From: Saccoglossus kowalevskii
Taxonomy: Eukaryota; Hemichordata; Enteropneusta; Harrimaniidae
NCBI RefSeq assembly: GCF_000003605.2
Contig: NW_003148271.1
Span: 247,018-267,911, forward strand
DNA: 20,894 nt
Direction: 5' to 3'
The position numbers and the translations under genes are program-made. Positions 19,871 through 20,894 of the stretch are shown here, piece by piece. Position 1 is the first letter of the stretch. Every line of letters starts with the position of its first letter. The notes below the pieces were generated by a model. That model was not told where the DNA came from. It did no database searches and was given only the letters and a program-made list of their open reading frames with translations.

Positions 19871-20894
19871 TTATGTGAAAGTAATATGGTACTCAGGATA
19901 AGCCATAGCATCGTTAAAGACAACAAAGAGTGTAGGACTTTGGACATTATCTGTAACACTATCATAACAATCTGTTGGATCATTTGGATTCTTAGATGGT
20001 GGTACAAGCAGTCCTTGGCTACCTGTAGTAAATTCACCAGTTAACACTTTGCAGTGGTAGACATGCTTATGACCAGTATTAGGATCTACAGGTGAATAGG
20101 TCTTACTTGCTGAATAGCTGGATTCCACAGCAAAATAGCTGCCAGCACCATAATAAGTTGCTGTAAAAAATGGTAACAAAATCTATAATCTCTTTCTTGG
20201 AATCACGATTAAATAGGCAATATGACCCTCCCTCCAAATGCTATTGTTGTGGAACAGTATAAAAAATTCAAGTTTTAACTCAACTTAAGGATTAGCAATT
20301 CCCTAAGGTAATTTAAGCCCATTCAATACATGGTAAAAAAAAGCCTTCTCTGTAAGATTATAAATTTAAATAAATTATCAGATTGAATCAAATCTTGCTA
20401 CAGTAACATGCACTCATACCAAGTTTCAATGAAATCAGCTTGTACATTTCTGTTTTACCAAACATGTAACAATATGAAAATTAGGTTCTACTCATAGAGC
20501 CCAAAGTTTTGTGTACTGCTACTACACATACTCACAATTCACCATGCGTTTGATTTTAATTTACACATGAGAAGTTATTGTCTCCATAAAACTCATGGGA
20601 CCATGGGTTGTTTTGTGCTTTATATGCTAATGGGATTATTATTTTGATGATCATAATTTCATAATATTCATTTCAAACACTATGAAATGATAGTCAGTAT
20701 TGATGACATGAAATCTATAAAGCACTCACCATTTTTACCAGCAAAGCTTCTGTTAAACCCACCAGTATTGATTTTACCAACACTGTCACTACTCGTGCCA
20801 TGATATAGAATCCTTTCGTTGTTTGTTCCTTGTTTGTTTTTAGCATCCATGGTTTGTTTAAGGATTACATATTGTCGAAATACAATCTTGGGTT
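19871..20894 (-). CDS. PARP14-like: PARP14/15-like mono-ADP-ribosyltransferase, catalytic domain 3' end (partial, 2 exons)
   Basis: Two exons on the - strand, 20894-20730 and 20160-19871, join in phase 1 (split Ala codon) into about 150 residues ending at TAA 19871-19873. The family moves ADP-ribose from NAD+ to proteins or nucleic acids. Visible landmarks, counted from the window edge: [15 protein letters not shown] (5-19), ILYHGT with the NAD-binding His at 31, [21 protein letters not shown] with the Tyr at 63, [30 protein letters not shown], and [20 protein letters not shown]. Where polymerising PARPs have the catalytic Glu, there is Leu (residue 132, codon 19930-19928). The triad is thus H-Y-L, as in PARP14 and PARP15, which implies mono-ADP-ribosylation. 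Vertebrate PARP14 carries macrodomains and a WWE domain before this part; any such domains here lie beyond the right edge. The frame is intact. Orthology to PARP14, as against PARP15 or an invertebrate-specific relative, is uncertain. Confidence 0.93.
20161..20729 (-). other. intron of the PARP14-like gene
   Basis: Read on the - strand, the preceding exon ends AAAAATG and the intron opens with GTGAGT (20729-20724). It closes with TTTTTTACAG at 20161, after which the reading frame resumes at the second base of an Ala codon. The protein joins smoothly across the gap as [11 protein letters not shown], which confirms both sites. The intron is 569 bp and AT-rich, with nothing else recognised inside it. 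Confidence 0.92.

Noticed and set aside
19777-20044. Frames on both strands overlapping the PARP exon (- 19777-20037 and + 19844-20044)
   Set aside because: They are shadows of the true exon in other frames.

Overview
This window reads as nuclear DNA from an animal, most likely a marine invertebrate. It is AT-rich and almost free of long open frames. It holds one spliced gene with GT-AG introns, two decayed retroelements of animal type, fold-back repeats and microsatellites. I cannot name the species. The mix of a PARP14-type gene, a CR1/L2-like element, a Penelope-like element and ACATGT tracts would suit a mollusc or a similar group. There are no bacterial operons, CRISPR arrays, tRNAs or rRNAs that I can see.

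Layout. 1-2030: no gene found; 680-1480 is unusually rich in GTC and TCG and ends in degenerate CCAAGACT repeats. 2030-8400: non-coding, with a 22-bp-arm hairpin (3586-3637), a strong G-run cluster (4658-4683), a stem-forming segment (5758-5821), a 47-bp unit repeated three times (6883-7023) and a diverged 143-bp duplication (7330-7611). 8418-10775: a dead non-LTR retrotransposon on the + strand (ORF1 scrap, endonuclease, reverse transcriptase, C-terminal region). 10776-14486: no gene found, a few simple repeats. 14487-16264: a dead Penelope-like element on the + strand, with short repeats before it and a compact hairpin at its end. 16516-16636: a 121-bp fold-back with 38-bp arms. 17926-18420: two diverged copies of a dispersed repeat. 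19871-20894: the 3' end of a PARP14/15-like ADP-ribosyltransferase gene on the - strand, two exons visible, running off the right edge.

The only sequence that looks like a working gene is the PARP14-like one. It keeps an intact catalytic domain with an H-Y-L triad, which in this family indicates transfer of single ADP-ribose units. Both retroelements carry stops, frameshifts and lost catalytic residues, so they are fossils. I found no convincing new multi-gene system. The most curious items are the two long hairpins, the hairpin with a hammerhead-like core at the end of the Penelope-like element, and the near-perfect triple 47-bp array.
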